64,000 bases of DNA. Source: Setoptus koraiensis (lineage: Eukaryota > Arthropoda). Position 1 is the stretch's first letter, and every line of letters starts with the position of its first letter. Position numbers and translations under genes: made by a program. Shown one piece after another: positions 12,501-24,146 of the stretch. A model generated the notes under the pieces. The model worked only from the letters and a program-made list of their open reading frames with translations. It ran no database searches and was not told the DNA's origin. The stretch lies in NCBI GenBank assembly GCA_048013815.1, contig CM106586.1:7006001-7070000 (forward strand), read 5' to 3'.

Positions 12501-13369
12501 TGTGCGATCTGGCGGCTCCATTCTTGGTCATTTTCGACGACGGTAAGGCACACATGCAGGCTATCATTAATCTTGAGATCAACCTTTTAAAATTTGAATA
12601 TATCCCATACGTTAATATGATAATATTATGTAACTACTCCCTCTCTATCTATCAGAAATTATGGCCTACAGTTGTTTCAGTTTGTTGATGAAAAGAATGG
12701 TGGCAAACTTCCCCCACGGTGGAGCTATGGATCAACATTTTGCAAGTCTACGCTACATGCTTCAAGTTTTAGATCCGGAATTGTTCGAGATGATGCAAAG
12801 TAACGGCGATTATACGCATTTTTATTTTTGCTACAGATGGCTGCTATTGGATTTTAAAAGAGGTAAGTTTCGGTTTCATTGAAAGTAAATCATTAACGAG
12901 TCTTCTTTTCTCCGACAGCATCTCATAATGAATTTTTAAAATTGTGCCTTCGTCTTTATCTTCCACTTACAATCGCAACAGAGCTCACTTATGAAGATGT
13001 GTTTCGCGTCTGGGAGATTATCTGGGCTGCTAGTCATATATCTACCGACAATTTCGTTCTATTCGTTGCATTGGCTATGATCAAATATTATCGTGATATC
13101 ATTATAGAGAACAATATGGATTTTACCGACACAATTAAGTTTTTTAACGGTCAGTATGTGGTTGTAGTGGTAAACTTCGATCTTGATTAATCATCTGAAC
13201 ACATGAATTTTCGTTGCATATTCGATTGAACTATTGATTTTATGAGTATATTAACATTTCATCATCATTATCACATTCCATAGAGATGGCAGAGAAACAC
13301 GACGCACAAAGGATTGTAAGTCTCGCCAAAGATTGTGTATTGGAGGTACAAAATATGCTCAACGCATAA
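3505..13369 (+). CDS. Sgsm: SGSM-type RUN-TBC Rab GTPase-activating protein
   Basis: The exons I read are 3505-3558, 3697-3772, 8519-8681, 8872-12542, 12656-12862, 12982-13149 and 13284-13369. All phases agree and give 1474 residues. Vertebrate SGSM1/2 (small G protein signaling modulators) bind Rap and Rab proteins and act as Rab GAPs on endosomal or Golgi membranes. The RUN-like N-terminus shows [27 protein letters not shown] and [13 protein letters not shown]. The middle has YLSLHQ and SRAFYGWL. The C-terminal TBC domain keeps both catalytic fingers: Arg in IDKDVQR and Gln in GYVQGMCD. Further TBC motifs are FPHGGAMD and [13 protein letters not shown]. The start follows no upstream acceptor in frame and gives MDMGDEEC. 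The protein is longer than its relatives because exon 4 carries Ser/Asn/Thr-rich insertions. An AATAAA lies at 13477. Intron 2 contains two other genes. Confidence 0.9.
3773..5594. other. 5' part of SGSM intron 2, no gene seen
   Basis: Intron sequence upstream of the first nested gene. It holds the 36-bp tandem repeat and a CAA/CAG-type microsatellite near 4608-4660. The ORFs here (for example 4887-5234) show no signal peptide, motif or family similarity and I do not call them. Confidence 0.5.
3859..3927. repeat. Tandem repeat of about 36 bp, two copies
   Basis: Two adjacent copies of a unit reading TATGAGAA...TTTCCCATTTCTCA, each with short inverted ends (GAGAA and TTCTC). It sits in intron 2 of the SGSM-type gene. 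Confidence 0.6.
5595..6692 (+). CDS. Putative secreted helical protein, nested in SGSM intron
   Basis: Uninterrupted 365-residue ORF. Residues 1-25 form a plausible signal peptide: a hydrophobic core [10 protein letters not shown] with likely cleavage near VHS. Residues 90-230 are predicted by eye to be strongly helical and Leu/Asn/Glu rich, without cysteine pairs. A dibasic KKR near residue 75 could be a processing site. The C-terminal third is Asn/Lys/Met rich and then acidic (DDADDADD). I do not recognise the family. The gene lies wholly inside intron 2 of the SGSM-type gene on the same strand and about 720 bp before a second nested secreted-protein gene. A clean 1.1-kb frame with a signal peptide is unlikely by chance. 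Function is unknown. Confidence 0.7.
   Translation: MTGQISSCTVVVMALLMSSTITVHSIRPKDVRNAFRRENSLMLPDRSPAMDAYIFEFYDSDSSLLSPVDRVLKKRSISEPLMDNAMDFVDNRFDVIEVNEIVRDNQLSLDLQELIIESLNLLQAQQVNYADELKNNQAASLALEMIKSNLNEALYDLQKTDDALTMHRVLNEVAQANNFYQALREDLLAADGNHNVDMSLLGPIKPLFDLYVAIQEQFDRVKKSGSMSDSSSAYTIIKSIADKMVESIKATAVVDANNNNGNKIISNKKINNVDMMNAVVPVVGPANKPAGALMPPKPPKKSSNLLDKQAMAMPKLDIDQKKSVAINEAPFNMMQMSKFSTESYQVDDNADDADDANFAQLLLEY
7410..8318 (+). CDS. Second putative secreted helical protein, nested in SGSM intron
   Basis: Uninterrupted 302-residue ORF. Residues 10-26 ([15 protein letters not shown]) look like a signal peptide core with cleavage before IPNQ. The mature part is Leu/Asn/Ser rich and helical, with N-glycosylation sequons such as NES and NNLS, only two cysteines, and a basic Pro/Tyr tail. 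An AATAAA at 8435 could end its transcript. I recognise no family. It resembles its nested neighbour (5595-6692) in design: signal peptide, helical body, no introns. I see no convincing residue-level homology by eye. It ends 200 bp before SGSM exon 3. Confidence 0.7.
   Translation: MSLLRPIYNVEIVCVLFVAISTVLAAIPNQESKHPKEPETIENKVANSELNESVDLFNAALNSYVRSLGADEQLRELLNIAQTIKTLIDGEPSSSSSKNILDNNRSLKQILTEMKQNANFQFEFNETDSGRYCQRVITEYADICKQLNKINDFFEVQNDSENNATLSVSKQFEQTRDKSLQLFALISRFSNNLSLLRSESIEPIDQIASQIQLILKRWPYVAMLGNIENDAKAAKLVDLLEKYIMHSSISKKSFQAKLSTLPESYKYFARNVAHWFDRDELRLSSAQEEPRRPYPYQAQYKL
8435..8440 (+). terminator. AATAAA polyadenylation signal after the second nested gene
   Basis: Canonical AATAAA 117 bp after the stop at 8318. 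It lies inside an SGSM intron, so use of it would also have to be suppressed in SGSM pre-mRNA. Confidence 0.4.
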
Positions 13370-13718
13370 TGTGTAGAACAAGATAAAATTGAATGAAAGG
13401 CACTTGGACAATTAAGCGATACGGATAAAACAAAATCTATATGTTGGTTTTGTTGATTCATTTGGAGATCAAGAAAAATAAAAACGCCTATACAAATTTA
13501 ATAGATGTATCTAACAATGAATTCAGATGTTGAATTGTCATTTGAATTAGTTAGATGCATCACAATAATTATCGTATCAAACTCAATTTACACATTGTCG
13601 AATAGGCCGACCGTTGCTACAAATAATCATCTTATTTTACAAACTTTCACACTTATATAACGCATACAGCGTCCATGTGTCATGTATTAGTAATGATTTT
13701 CCTAGAAAATAGCTTGGA
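13370..13718. other. Convergent 3' intergenic region
   Basis: A 349-bp gap between the stop codons of the SGSM-type gene (+) and Trpml (-). It contains AATAAA at 13477-13482 on the plus strand, the likely SGSM poly(A) signal. Nothing else is seen. Confidence 0.6.
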
Positions 13719-15500
13719 TTATCCTTCAACAGTACTTTGGTTGTTGTACTCAGGCGCTGCGGGCATTGATAGCTCACCATCTAGATACAGAGCTTGCAGG
13801 CGAGTTTTGGGGAATCCATGTTTATCGTAGTGCTTGATTATCTCGTATGCATCCATTATCAGAGCGATAAATAGACTCAAAACAACATATATGAACAGTA
13901 TGACAAACGAATACAAGTATATTCTGCTAAACCACCAAATAGGTGCGATATTTGAGCGTAACAATACAAAAGTCTCAAACATATCATCTCCGTTGAGCAA
14001 TGAGAATAGGCACTCTGTAGTTGTGCTCAATTGACGAAATTTAAAATGATACGGTCCAAATACAACCCAACCGCAGAAGCAGAATCCACTATGAAAAAAA
14101 ATAAGTTAGGTAGATGTGAATAGAAATGGTTAGTTGATTAATCGTAGATAAAGCTGATCCAAAGTCATTAAATTAGTGATAGAGTTGAAAATTGCCGCTT
14201 ACCAATAGACAATCATTGTGCAAAGCATAAATCTCATGATGTGGACGAATGATCTACGCAGGGTAACCATCAATAGATTGTAATGTCGGAAGAAGCTCAA
14301 GTAACGCAACATTCCTGACCAAGATAGTAGGCTACCAATTCCTAACATTAGTGAACTTATGGTGTAGTTCTTTGTCTCTAATAGACGCTCGTCGTAGAAA
14401 GATATGATCACAGTTGATGACAGTATGAGAATATCGGTGAATATTATCAACAGGAGCCACGAATCGACAAACTCGATTCTATCCGTGAGGGTCATCTGTT
14501 TACCATAATTACGCAAAACGTTGTCAGTGTTTATCATCATTTTATAAGCTCGCAACATGGACCGGAAACACAATAGCAACGACAGGAGACAAAATGATAT
14601 AACTAGAATATTCAATACTTTTCTCACTATCAAGTCTAGTACATCGCTTTCCTCGCTCCTCCCGTCTGTCAACTCTCCAACGCATTGAGTTCGTTTAGGT
14701 AGACTTTCCAATGATATAGTTATCTGACCGTCTCTGTGTCTGTTGTTCATTCTGATGGTTATGTCAACCTCGAAACAAACTATGGCCGATTCGCCGGTGG
14801 TGGCGTCCTCAATCAGCAATGTTCTCACTGGCAATACTAGAATTGTTCCGACTAGCGTGTTAAAATTGATTGGCTTTGTTAGAAGATTCTTTCTGATATC
14901 AAACGTATCCCATTCCTTGGCGCCGGCTGGCGCAAAATTTTCAATATTTTTACAATCTTCAATAATGCCTATAGAGTAGTTGTATTTCAAATTGGTTGGA
15001 TTAAATTCTGCCCTCTCATAATATCTGGTACAGAATTTAATGGGCGATACAATCTTTGAGTCGTTTGTTGTAAATCCAAACGGCGCAACACTTAACTCGG
15101 GTATATTTGAGAAGACCCTTATGGCATAATTAATAGAATCATAGAATTCAGGTTTTGTGTAAACGGCGTACGGGCTATCTGGCCCGGGATAGCCTAATGT
15201 GTCGGCCGACGGGTCCCAGTCTTTCAGGAACAACTGACGGAATGTCATTTGCATTTCGTCTTGATATGTTATAAATCTGGCCATGTCCGAACCAAACACA
15301 ATCACTTGTATGGTCACCAAAAATATCTTTATTATTTGTATAAGTAACTTCCACGGTTTGCGATTTTTTATACGCCATTTCTGCAATGGATCCATAAAGA
15401 AATGTTTCAGTTTATGTCGCAATGCGTATAAATCATCCTCCTCAGAATCCATGTTGATTATAGGGCATTCAAGTGATGATTGGACACATGAAGATAACAT
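13719..15500 (-). CDS. Trpml: Mucolipin (TRPML) endolysosomal cation channel
   Basis: Two exons on the minus strand, 14203-15500 and 13719-14088, give 555 residues, close to mammalian TRPML1 (about 580). TRPML channels release Ca2+ and Fe2+ from late endosomes and lysosomes in response to PI(3,5)P2. The cytosolic start is acidic (DSEEDDLYALRHKLKHFF) and is followed by the basic RIKNRKPWKL segment before TM1. A long lumenal loop contains NDS and NYS glycosylation sequons. TM2-TM5 follow, and exon 2 carries the pore with the filter motif LLNGDDMFETF and TM6 (YLYSFVILFIYVVLSLFIALI). The intron falls between TM5 and the pore (YCGFCFCGW). Met1 or Met17 (15452) could be the start, and the family match begins just after Met17. 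Its 3' end faces SGSM. Confidence 0.92.
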
Positions 15501-16104
15501 ATCCAGGATATCCGTTGGATATCCAGGGGCGACGGTCGGGTTTGGTTGGCGGTTTGAAATGGATCAATTTACACAGTGATAATACATTTCTATGGGTGTT
15601 CATTCATATTCTTACATGTATTGAATACAAATGAATGTCTGATGATGGCTCTTGATACTAATATGAATACTGACGCCGAATACTAATACAATGATAATAA
15701 TAATAGTGAAAGATCATTCATAAATCGACCTTATCAGAACTGTTTGCTGACTCACAACTGTTTTGTGTTGTCAGTTTTTCCGCAACTGTCGCGAGCGCCA
15801 CTTGCGGATTTTGCGTTCAACAAACATTCAAGGTCACTAAAGCAGAGAATCGCTATCGACTTGATTCGAGATCGAGTTGAGCCGATTTTTCAACGCCATC
15901 CATCACAGTGAGGATCCCCAAGTAAGAAATTATGGGCATAATACCCTGGCTTTATCATGTCACTTATAAGTTACGTCATCATATTACGTACCTGACGTAG
16001 TTGTTTTAATTAAATTATACCAATACAAACTTTTCCCCATCAACCACAATAATTTTAAGAAGAATATTTTATTTGAGAAATGCCTTTAATTTGTTGAGTT
16101 GCCA
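15501..16104. other. Intergenic region upstream of Trpml
   Basis: No coding signal. Three GGATATCC palindromes lie close together just upstream of the Trpml start (about 15505-15535). TTTATT at 16068-16073 reads AATAAA on the minus strand and is the likely Papss poly(A) signal. Confidence 0.5.
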
Positions 16105-18538
16105 TTAGTTCTTGTTCTGACCTCTATAGTAGTCTGCTAGAACTTCCCAGGCGGCTGGCCACATGAATGGAACCGGCGGTGTCTCATTATCTCTGGCCAT
16201 TTGCCTCATTCTCGAACCCGAAATCAACTCAAAATCTTCTACTCTCTCAGAATCAAAGAATGTCATCTCATTCAACTTCTTGTCTAGAGCTGCCATTTTG
16301 AAAGGTAATATTTGTAAGCGTCCTCTAAGGCCTTGTGCCATTTGTAAAACTTTAGCACCATCAAACGGATCGTATAAATCACATTCGCTATTGGACGGAT
16401 CTTTCACTCCGGCTGGATCACGGCCAACAATATAATAATTAACTCCGGCTACAAGCCGACCTTTAGCATGCCATTGCACTTCCGTTGGTCCGGCGTACAA
16501 CATTGGAGATGGAAATATAGATAAGATGGTGCTATCTTTATCTAGAATTCCGTCATCAAGTAAGACTTGATGTTGTCTAACTCGGATCGATAGTGGAACG
16601 TCATCGTCTTTTGTCCAGCCACCAATTGGATGCAGCAATAGGACAGGCTTTGAGTGGCCTTTCTCTTTGAGTTGACGCTTCGTCTCATTGATCAATAATA
16701 TGTGCCCATTATGTAATGGGTTTCTTAGCTGAAATACAAACACAGCATCCGCCTGGTAAGAACAAAAATAAAAGATAAGAGAACAATAATAGTATATCAG
16801 TACAATATTATTGGCAAAAATGTCCCAGGATAATAGCTTTCTTTCTCAACCTTGATATAGATCTAATCTGGTGTCTATAATTGATTGGGGAAAGTTTTCA
16901 TTTGAAATATTACTATACTCATATCAAGTGCGTGCTACATGATGGCTCAATCTTTTGCATATCAGTCAAACTACGCCATTGTTCGCTCGTATAAGGCTCA
17001 AGACACCTTGCAACCGATAATTGTTGTTTCGATGTTGAACAATGAGTCATGCATTCCATCAGTTACATCGTCTCATAAATGTAACTTTCTAAGAGTATAT
17101 TGATACAATTCAAAAACACTTGAGACAACGCTTTTCGTAAAATTCAATCGACAATAATCTTGAAATCATTCCAATGGGTATTCTAGATTTTTTTTGCTAT
17201 CACTCACCTGCATCTCAACAAGTCTGGCTTTGATCTCGGTTGGAGTTAGCCTATACATGTCCAAACCGTCTTGCCAAGTTATTCGTTCAAACAAGCGCAA
17301 TTTTCCACCAATCAGCCAATCGCCCTCATCATTCATTATATTGTTAATAGTGGGATGTTTATCATCTACACTGGCGAAAGTGCGAGCACATCGCTCTTTC
17401 TTTCTATTTGAATATATTTCTATATCTGTTAATAAGGCTTTAGGAATGTTTTTATAATTCAAACAAACAGATTTGACATTTCCAATGTTCTGTTTATCTT
17501 GGTCTGTCACAGGCAATACGATAGGAATAGATTGACTGTGAATCATATTGCCTTTGGTGAGTGTCTTGAAATGAGTACACTCCAAATACTCGTTTTTCGT
17601 CATGAAGCCCTCCAATGGAGTGGCCCAACCCTCCGCCAGAATCTGAGTCCATTCTAGGCTCGTGCGACTAATTTCAATTTTTGGCAATAGTTTAGCTGCC
17701 TCAATGCAACCAGGGAGCTGAGATGAATCGATTTGAAGATCTACACTGTCCAAGATGAATCTCGGTATAAATTCCTGGAACATGCAGAGAGTGGATTAGA
17801 GAGATATAGATCAAACAAGGACTTGGTTTAACTACCTAGAAAACTTGATGGAGCAAAGCAAATATGTACAATATTTCTCTCGACTTACCTGCTCCACTAA
17901 TAGTCGCAAAACTTTCATTGCACACTCATTTACTGACGATTCACAACGTTCGATTATAATATCCGGATTTGTCGGAACCTCGTATTCCATATTGACACCC
18001 GTGAAATCTGGTAACTGGCCAGCTCTTGCCTTTTTGTATAACCCCTTGACATCATTTTGTTCGCAAACTCTTATCGGTGTGTTCACATAGGCCTCAAAAA
18101 ATTTCACTTTCTTTCTTTCCTGTTCGTGTATTGCTCTCGCAGACTGGCGAAATTCTGCGTAGGGCGATATAAGGCTAACTAAAGTGATAAATCCAGATAG
18201 GCTAAACTCCGAGGCCATTTCTGCTACTCGTCTAATATTCTCGCCACGATCCTCCCTGGAGAATCCCAGATTGTTGCACAATCCCAAACGTAAATCATCG
18301 CCATCCAAACATCTCACGGGCACATTGTATTTAATTAAATAGTCACGCACAGCCTTAGACACAGTCGTCTTACCTGAACCGGATAGACCTAGAGATATAT
18401 TGAGAGGTATGCAAAAATTTATCAATTATACGCTCTCGTTTCACTTGACGACATTCAAGAGAATACGAGAAGTTATCAGCGCTCACCTGTGAACCATACG
18501 GTGCATCCTTTCGAGTTTGGTGTCCAAATTACACTCAT
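16105..18538 (-). CDS. Papss: Bifunctional PAPS synthase (APS kinase-ATP sulfurylase fusion)
   Basis: Four minus-strand exons, 18487-18538, 17889-18388, 17208-17774 and 16105-16752, with phases 1, 0 and 0. They encode 588 residues. The enzyme makes PAPS, the universal sulfate donor, from sulfate and two ATP. The N-terminal APS kinase half shows the P-loop GLSGSGKTT (split by intron 1), DGDDLRLGL, FSREDRGENIRR and KGLYKKARAG. The C-terminal ATP sulfurylase half shows LAEGWATPL, KEERCAR, GDWLIGG, RNPLHNGH (the HXXH nucleotide-binding motif), LLLHPIGGWTKDDDVPL and the GRDPAG loop. It is about 35 residues shorter than human PAPSS1 because it starts directly at the kinase fold, without the N-terminal extension carried by the mammalian enzyme. 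Confidence 0.95.
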
Positions 18539-19798
18539 TTTGTCGAATGTATTAATAAATTTGAAAACGCACAACCTGAGTTTATCACGACGTTTTTGTT
18601 TGTCTGCTTATTTAGTCGCTACTTTGATTTGTTTTGTATGAATGATATGTAGCTTGCGGTAAACAATTGTACAATTGCATGTCCTTTGATGGTGTGAGCT
18701 CATTAAACTATCGCAATGTTTATATTCGGATTTATGATGGATAAATCATGTTCACTGTTGCTGTGCTCTCTCTTCCATCCTATCTATCAGTAGATCTCTA
18801 TGATATTATGAATCGATTAAAGTTTCCACATTTTTCCATCTATTTTTTGTCTGTAGCGACCTGTTTCATTGCTTGTTGTTATTGTTGTTGTCATATGGTA
18901 GATTATGGAATCAGATGGCATGACGTTTGCGCTTCTACCCATGTCAGTTTTGTTGTTGTTTTTCCATATCCAGAGTCGTTGTAAGTTAAAATGGTCTGAC
19001 ATTAAGTTTGCAAACGAGGATTGATGACGGCAAAATTATAACGATTGTTGCCAACGACAAGACAAGTATAATCTACTTTCCGTATAATACCAAAGTCGAT
19101 GGATGGCAACAACCGTCAATATGTCACTTATGTGGTGAGCAAGTCACTCTACCTGGATATCTCGCACTCATTCTTTCGCTTCGTTGTCAGTCAATCATGA
19201 AACAAGCCATCAGTATTATTCTTCAGACAGTCAGGCGTCACGAATAGATGGATGGAAACATAGATCGCACACACAATGAAGTCAAGCAACCTTTAAAACA
19301 TGGCTGCTCACGAAACAGAATCAAGAGTGTATTTGTTGGGGTGTAGTTGTTGTGTTATTATGTTGACAAACATGTCCAATGAAATTGATCGGCATCACAT
19401 TTCAAAGAGGGAAGGAGTTTTGTATCCTTCCTAGGACAAATGATTGCAACTGTAATCTCAGCTGATTCTAAAACCATAGGTTTATTGTAGATCTTTTTCG
19501 AACTGAATTCAAAATAGTCCATACCTTCCGATCAAGACGTAATTGAAGTAGCTAGGGACTCCCCTTCACTCTGAATCAGTCATACTCTTATGACATATAT
19601 CTAGATATCTATTATGATAGTGACAACGATGGGCATGAGCGATTTTACTCTTTTCCCTTATTCATATTTTTCGAGTCTCCTATATCATCGAAATTCCTCA
19701 ATTGGTTGCAATCGTTGGTATATCTCAAGAGGACAATAGTTTTACGGGCATGGAGAGAAGGAGACAACCAATTTAGCATATGACCTGGTTAACAACAA
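18539..19798. other. Intergenic region between Papss and Sod2
   Basis: About 1.26 kb with the Papss promoter side at the left and the Sod2 3' flank at the right. Short ORFs at 18748-18984 and 19008-19247 have no recognisable motif and unconvincing composition. I call no gene. Confidence 0.5.
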
Positions 19799-20599
19799 CT
19801 ACGCTTGGCATTTGGAAAATCTCTCCGCCACATCCTTCCAATTTACTACTCTCCATATAGCTTTGACATAATCCGGTCGGACATTCTTGTATTGTAAATA
19901 GTAGGCGTGCTCCCAGACGTCAATACCAAATAATGGCACCAGGCCCGTTGTTGCTTGCAAAGGATCTTGATTGGCTGTCGGTCTCACAACCAATCTCTTA
20001 GATTCAGGGCAAAAGGCCAGCCAGGCCCATCCGGATCCTTGCACTGCAACTGCAGCATTACTCATTTTTTGTTTCATAGTCTCTACATCTGAGAATGAAT
20101 TTTTGATTGCAGCCAACAGTTCGCCGTCCGGATCTCCACCTCCCGATGGGGTGAGATTGTGCCAAAATATAGAATGATTAAGATGACCACCGCCATTGAA
20201 TTTTATAGCTGCCTCTTGTTGTATCACAGCAGAGATATCTTTTTTATGTAACGCCTCAGCTAGTTTCTCTTCGGCAATATTTAGATTGTTCACGTAAGCC
20301 GCGTGGTGTTTTCCGTGATGTAGCTTCATTATTTCGGCAGATATAGTTGGCTCTAGAGCGTTATAGTCATAGGGAAGATCTGGTAAAGTGTGTTTGTTCT
20401 TCTTAGTCTGATGTAGTGGTGAGCTTGTCATGGCAGAGGTCCTAGATTTTACACGGAGATCGAGGGGGGAAAGAGTTCGAGAAAGAGTTAGTTTCTGGTG
20501 GCAGCCAAGCTGGTCGGTGATATTCAGCTGCTCTTACCTAGCTACGCAATAGGGCCCGACTCTAGTGCCCAGAACTCGAGTGAAAGGAATCAATACCAT
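19799..20599 (-). CDS. Sod2: Mitochondrial manganese superoxide dismutase
   Basis: Two minus-strand exons, 20538-20599 and 19799-20441, give 234 residues, close to the roughly 220 of animal MnSOD. It converts superoxide to hydrogen peroxide and oxygen in the mitochondrial matrix. Exon 1 supplies a basic, hydroxylated, acid-free leader ([15 protein letters not shown]), typical of a mitochondrial presequence. The mature start is [16 protein letters not shown]. The four metal ligands are present: His in LHHGKHH, His in [11 protein letters not shown], and Asp and His in [14 protein letters not shown]. The Mn-type QGSGWAWL motif is also present. The gene is divergent from Abi, with 1.1 kb between the starts. 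Confidence 0.96.
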
Positions 20600-21742
20600 G
20601 TTACTTGTTGTGTATTCACGAATTTTCTTCCAGCAGCTCAGTGACAACACGTGATTAGTCGATTTTGGATGAGATAAAAGTATTTCAACCTGAAGTACGG
20701 GAATCTCTACACAGAGTTTAAATTACAAGCTTCTAAAAAAGTTACAGCTTGAGAGATGTAATGATGGATATTTTCACCAATAACAATTGTGTAATTCAAT
20801 GCCAGTCCGATGTAAAGCATGGACAGTAAGCTCGCATAGAAAATCGTCTGTTTACACTTGAGCTGTAAACAGTTTTTTTCAGGGTTTAAACCCAAAATTC
20901 AGTGCAATCGGACATGACATTGAGGGTGTAATTCACATTGGCGGAACATCTGCTTTACACAAACTGAATAAATACAATGTAAGTTTTTATTCTCATTGGA
21001 TCTTATATTTGGAACAAAAAAAAATCTCCAACTGTTTTCGGTGACATTCTTTGAACCATAAAACAATTTTCTATCGGACCTCTATAAATCCGACATCTCA
21101 CAGTGGATTGTAGCCTTGGTTCTTCATTATCGAATCGAGAATACCCCAGATTTGTTAGAGTGTGTTTGAATTGAGCGGCTTCCTTGAAAATGTAATTCAA
21201 GTAAAGGGCGTTCATGTTTGTGGGATAATCTAAAAAATGATTTCTCAATGCATTTTCTGGAGCATCAATTATTTTTACAGCTCATAAGCAATAATTGTAA
21301 ATATTTTAGCTAAATACTCTCCTTCATACTTACACAATCAATGGACTGTTGAAGGTCTAATCAGTATCAACATTATTTACAAGCAGCGCATTTATTGATG
21401 GTTCGGAAGCATATTTTTTCTTCTTTCTCTGTGGGCCAAGAATAGATAGGGAACCAAGATTGATCCATACTAACTCAGATAGCATTGGATTCCTCAAGCA
21501 CACATCCATCTTATCACATTCATCAAGCAACGTACCCTTGAACCAATTCTGTCAAAGAAGCGATGATCCAACGCATTTACCATTTGTATATTCTACACTA
21601 TACTTCTATTTCATCCTTTATTTTTTAATCCTTTATTATCCAGTGTGTGTGTGTGTGTCGTATAGAAATATTTAAATCAGGCATCTATTGATTATTTTCG
21701 CCACTTCACAAAGTTAATTGATTGTGAATACAACAGCACATT
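20600..21742. other. Divergent Sod2-Abi intergenic region with an unplaced ORF
   Basis: Shared 5' region of Sod2 (-) and Abi (+). On the minus strand an open frame runs from about 21278 to 21003 and reads like a protein fragment (NHFLDYPTNMNALYLNYIFK), but it lacks an ATG and I recognise no family. It could be a lone exon or a decayed gene piece. A short (GT)n tract lies at 21643-21657. Confidence 0.35.
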
Positions 21743-23372
21743 ATGCAAGCTCAACACAATCCACCCGTCAATGGGATTCTCGAAGGAGAAGCCGATCCTC
21801 AAATTGTTCTCAATGAAATAATAACCCTTATTGAGAATGAAATTCCAGAATGCAAGCAGAATCTACGTGATAATCATCGTAATCTTGAAAGAGTCGCAGA
21901 GTACTGTGACACTAACTACTACAGGGTGAGTAAACTTTACTAGATTCATTATTTAGAATTAAAGTGTCAGTATTATTTTCTAACTATATACCCGTATCAC
22001 CTTTTGTTCACGAATACGAATTTGTTCATCATATAAATTGATCTATACAAAAATGGATTTTCAGTCTACAAATAAACAGGCAGCTTTGGAAGAGACAAAA
22101 AATTATGCTACCCAGAGCTTAGCTTCTGTTGCCTATCAAATAACCTCATTGGCATTTAATGTTCTACATTTACTTGATCTACAAACAAGCCAAATGACAG
22201 AGCTGGAGTCTCAAACAAATCACATATCTCTGAGGGTGGATATACACAAAGAAAAAGTTGCCAGAAGAGAAATAGGTTTATTCACTGCCAACAAGCGAGT
22301 GAATCGTCTTCATAAGATTCTGATTCCTGCTAACCCGGAAAGACCTATTAAATACGTGAGAAAACCTATCGACTATACCCTGTTGGATGATGTTGGTCAT
22401 GGCGTAAAGCTTTCTACTGTGTCGAATGCCCAACAACAGCAGCTCCAACAAAGTCAGATGCATACATCTCGAACTCGATCTATATCATCTGCCCAAAGTA
22501 TAAATGGAGCCAATTCATTATATGCTCCTACAATGTCCATATCGGGATTGAGCGCCTCGAGCGCACAAGCACCAACGACAAAGCCACCTACGCCACCCCA
22601 AACTATTAGGTCTGTAGGTAGTCTATCTAGGGCCTCGAAAGAATATAGGAATCCAGCATTGTCCATTGCACCACCTCAGGTTCCAAGCAACTATGCGCCC
22701 AATTATCCTATTGGGCATCCTAGAAATCAAGAGACAGCGCGCCGAGAATCTGGTTATTCTACACTACCTTTGAATCACCATACAAACATTGCCAATGCCC
22801 ATCAACAGAGTGTGCAACAATCTCATTATTCTCAACAGCCTCAAGTTGGTATGGTTCACCCTTTGTCTCATGCTAGTAATTTTGGACGGAATAGCGAAGC
22901 TCCGCTTCCTCCGCCTCCGATGCCCTCATCTTCTCCTCCGGGTCCTGGCGATCCAATTGGAGATAATCAACGAGCTTCTGTTGGTAATATGTCGGCTGGA
23001 TTCAATATTTACAGCCGCAATACTGATACACTTCGCTATGGTCAATCTCCCATGCCTCCGCCTCCAACATTTGAAGAGTCAAATGCTGTTTTGAACGGAA
23101 ATGGTCAAAACAGCAATTTTAACCAAGGAGCAGTAAACAACAAGAATAATAATAATGAACCCGATTGGGTCCCCAAAAACTACATAGAGAAAGTAATAGC
23201 GTTGTACGACTACACCAAAGACAAATCAGATGAACTAACGTTTTTTGAAAATTCTGTAATATACGTTATAAAGAAAAACGAAGATGGTTGGTATGAAGGA
23301 GTTTTGGATGGAGAAACCGGACTATTTCCTTGTAATTATGTAGAGCCTTGTAGAGATTACTCGTCAAATTGA
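21743..23372 (+). CDS. Abi: Abl interactor (Abi), WAVE complex subunit
   Basis: Two exons, 21743-21925 and 22065-23372, give 496 residues. Abi is a core subunit of the WAVE regulatory complex and links Abl kinase and Rac signalling to Arp2/3 actin nucleation at the cell cortex. The N-terminal helical WAVE-binding part shows LERVAEYCDTNYY and ALEETKNYATQSLASVAYQI. The Abi homeodomain-homologous region shows VDIHKEKVARREIG, ERPIKYVRKPIDY and LLDDVGHGVK. A Ser/Pro/Gln-rich middle (residues 180-420) contains PPPPMPSS-type proline runs. A C-terminal SH3 domain (about 430-490) shows VIALYDYTKDKSDELTF, EDGWYEG and GLFPCNYVEP. The intron lies inside the N-terminal helix. Confidence 0.96.
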
Positions 23373-24146
23373 AATTGCTTAACGACAGTCTAAGATTTGT
23401 GTAAAAGTAAATAGAAAAAAGACAATGCCCGATCATATCATTGATACTAATTGATGTTTGTGAAAGTTTCATTGGCTGTGAATAGTATTGTTTAATAATA
23501 ATAATCTAAGTGAAAAAATGAACAAGTAATCAGAATCTAAATTTGAGTGTTGATTTCATCCATAACAGCTATATTATTAATACGGAATTTACAATATTGC
23601 TGTAGTTATTATCTCAGGTTGAGATTCACCTCTGTCCACCTAGTATCGCGAAAGGTTAACATTAATTGAGCAAAGAAGATTCAACTGGACCCTCGGTGAT
23701 CGGATACAATATGGTATTTATTAGTTGTCAACAATGTCTATCAAGATATGAATGAGTTCTGTTTATCATTTGGCCGTAATCATCGATGTTTCTATAATTA
23801 CATCATGTAATCTCTAGTTCTGATACGATCAGAATGATAGTGATCGCCCGTGTCATGCTCTTGTTACGCAACAGGCTTCTACAGGGTAGTATTGCTTTTG
23901 ATTTATATCTATTCAATAGCTATAATATGTTTGGCGTCCCCAGCTTAGAATATTGCAGGTATTTTTGATCGGAACAATCTGATTTGGTCCGTCGAAAGTC
24001 ATATTATAAATATATAAAAATACATTTGCCCATCAAAATATTATTCTTTTAACAATATTCACTTGACAAGATCAACCCAAGACACAATTCATTGATTACA
24101 GAAGTATATTATATTCGAGTTCACACCGGAAGCTATTGTTGAGATA
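23373..24146. other. Intergenic region, includes left edge of a tandem duplication
   Basis: No coding signal. From about 23860 onward the sequence matches 24845-25141 (for example CAATAGCTA.AATATG and the block AAGATCAACCCAAGACACAATT), so the right part is the duplicated promoter of the RING genes. Confidence 0.5.
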
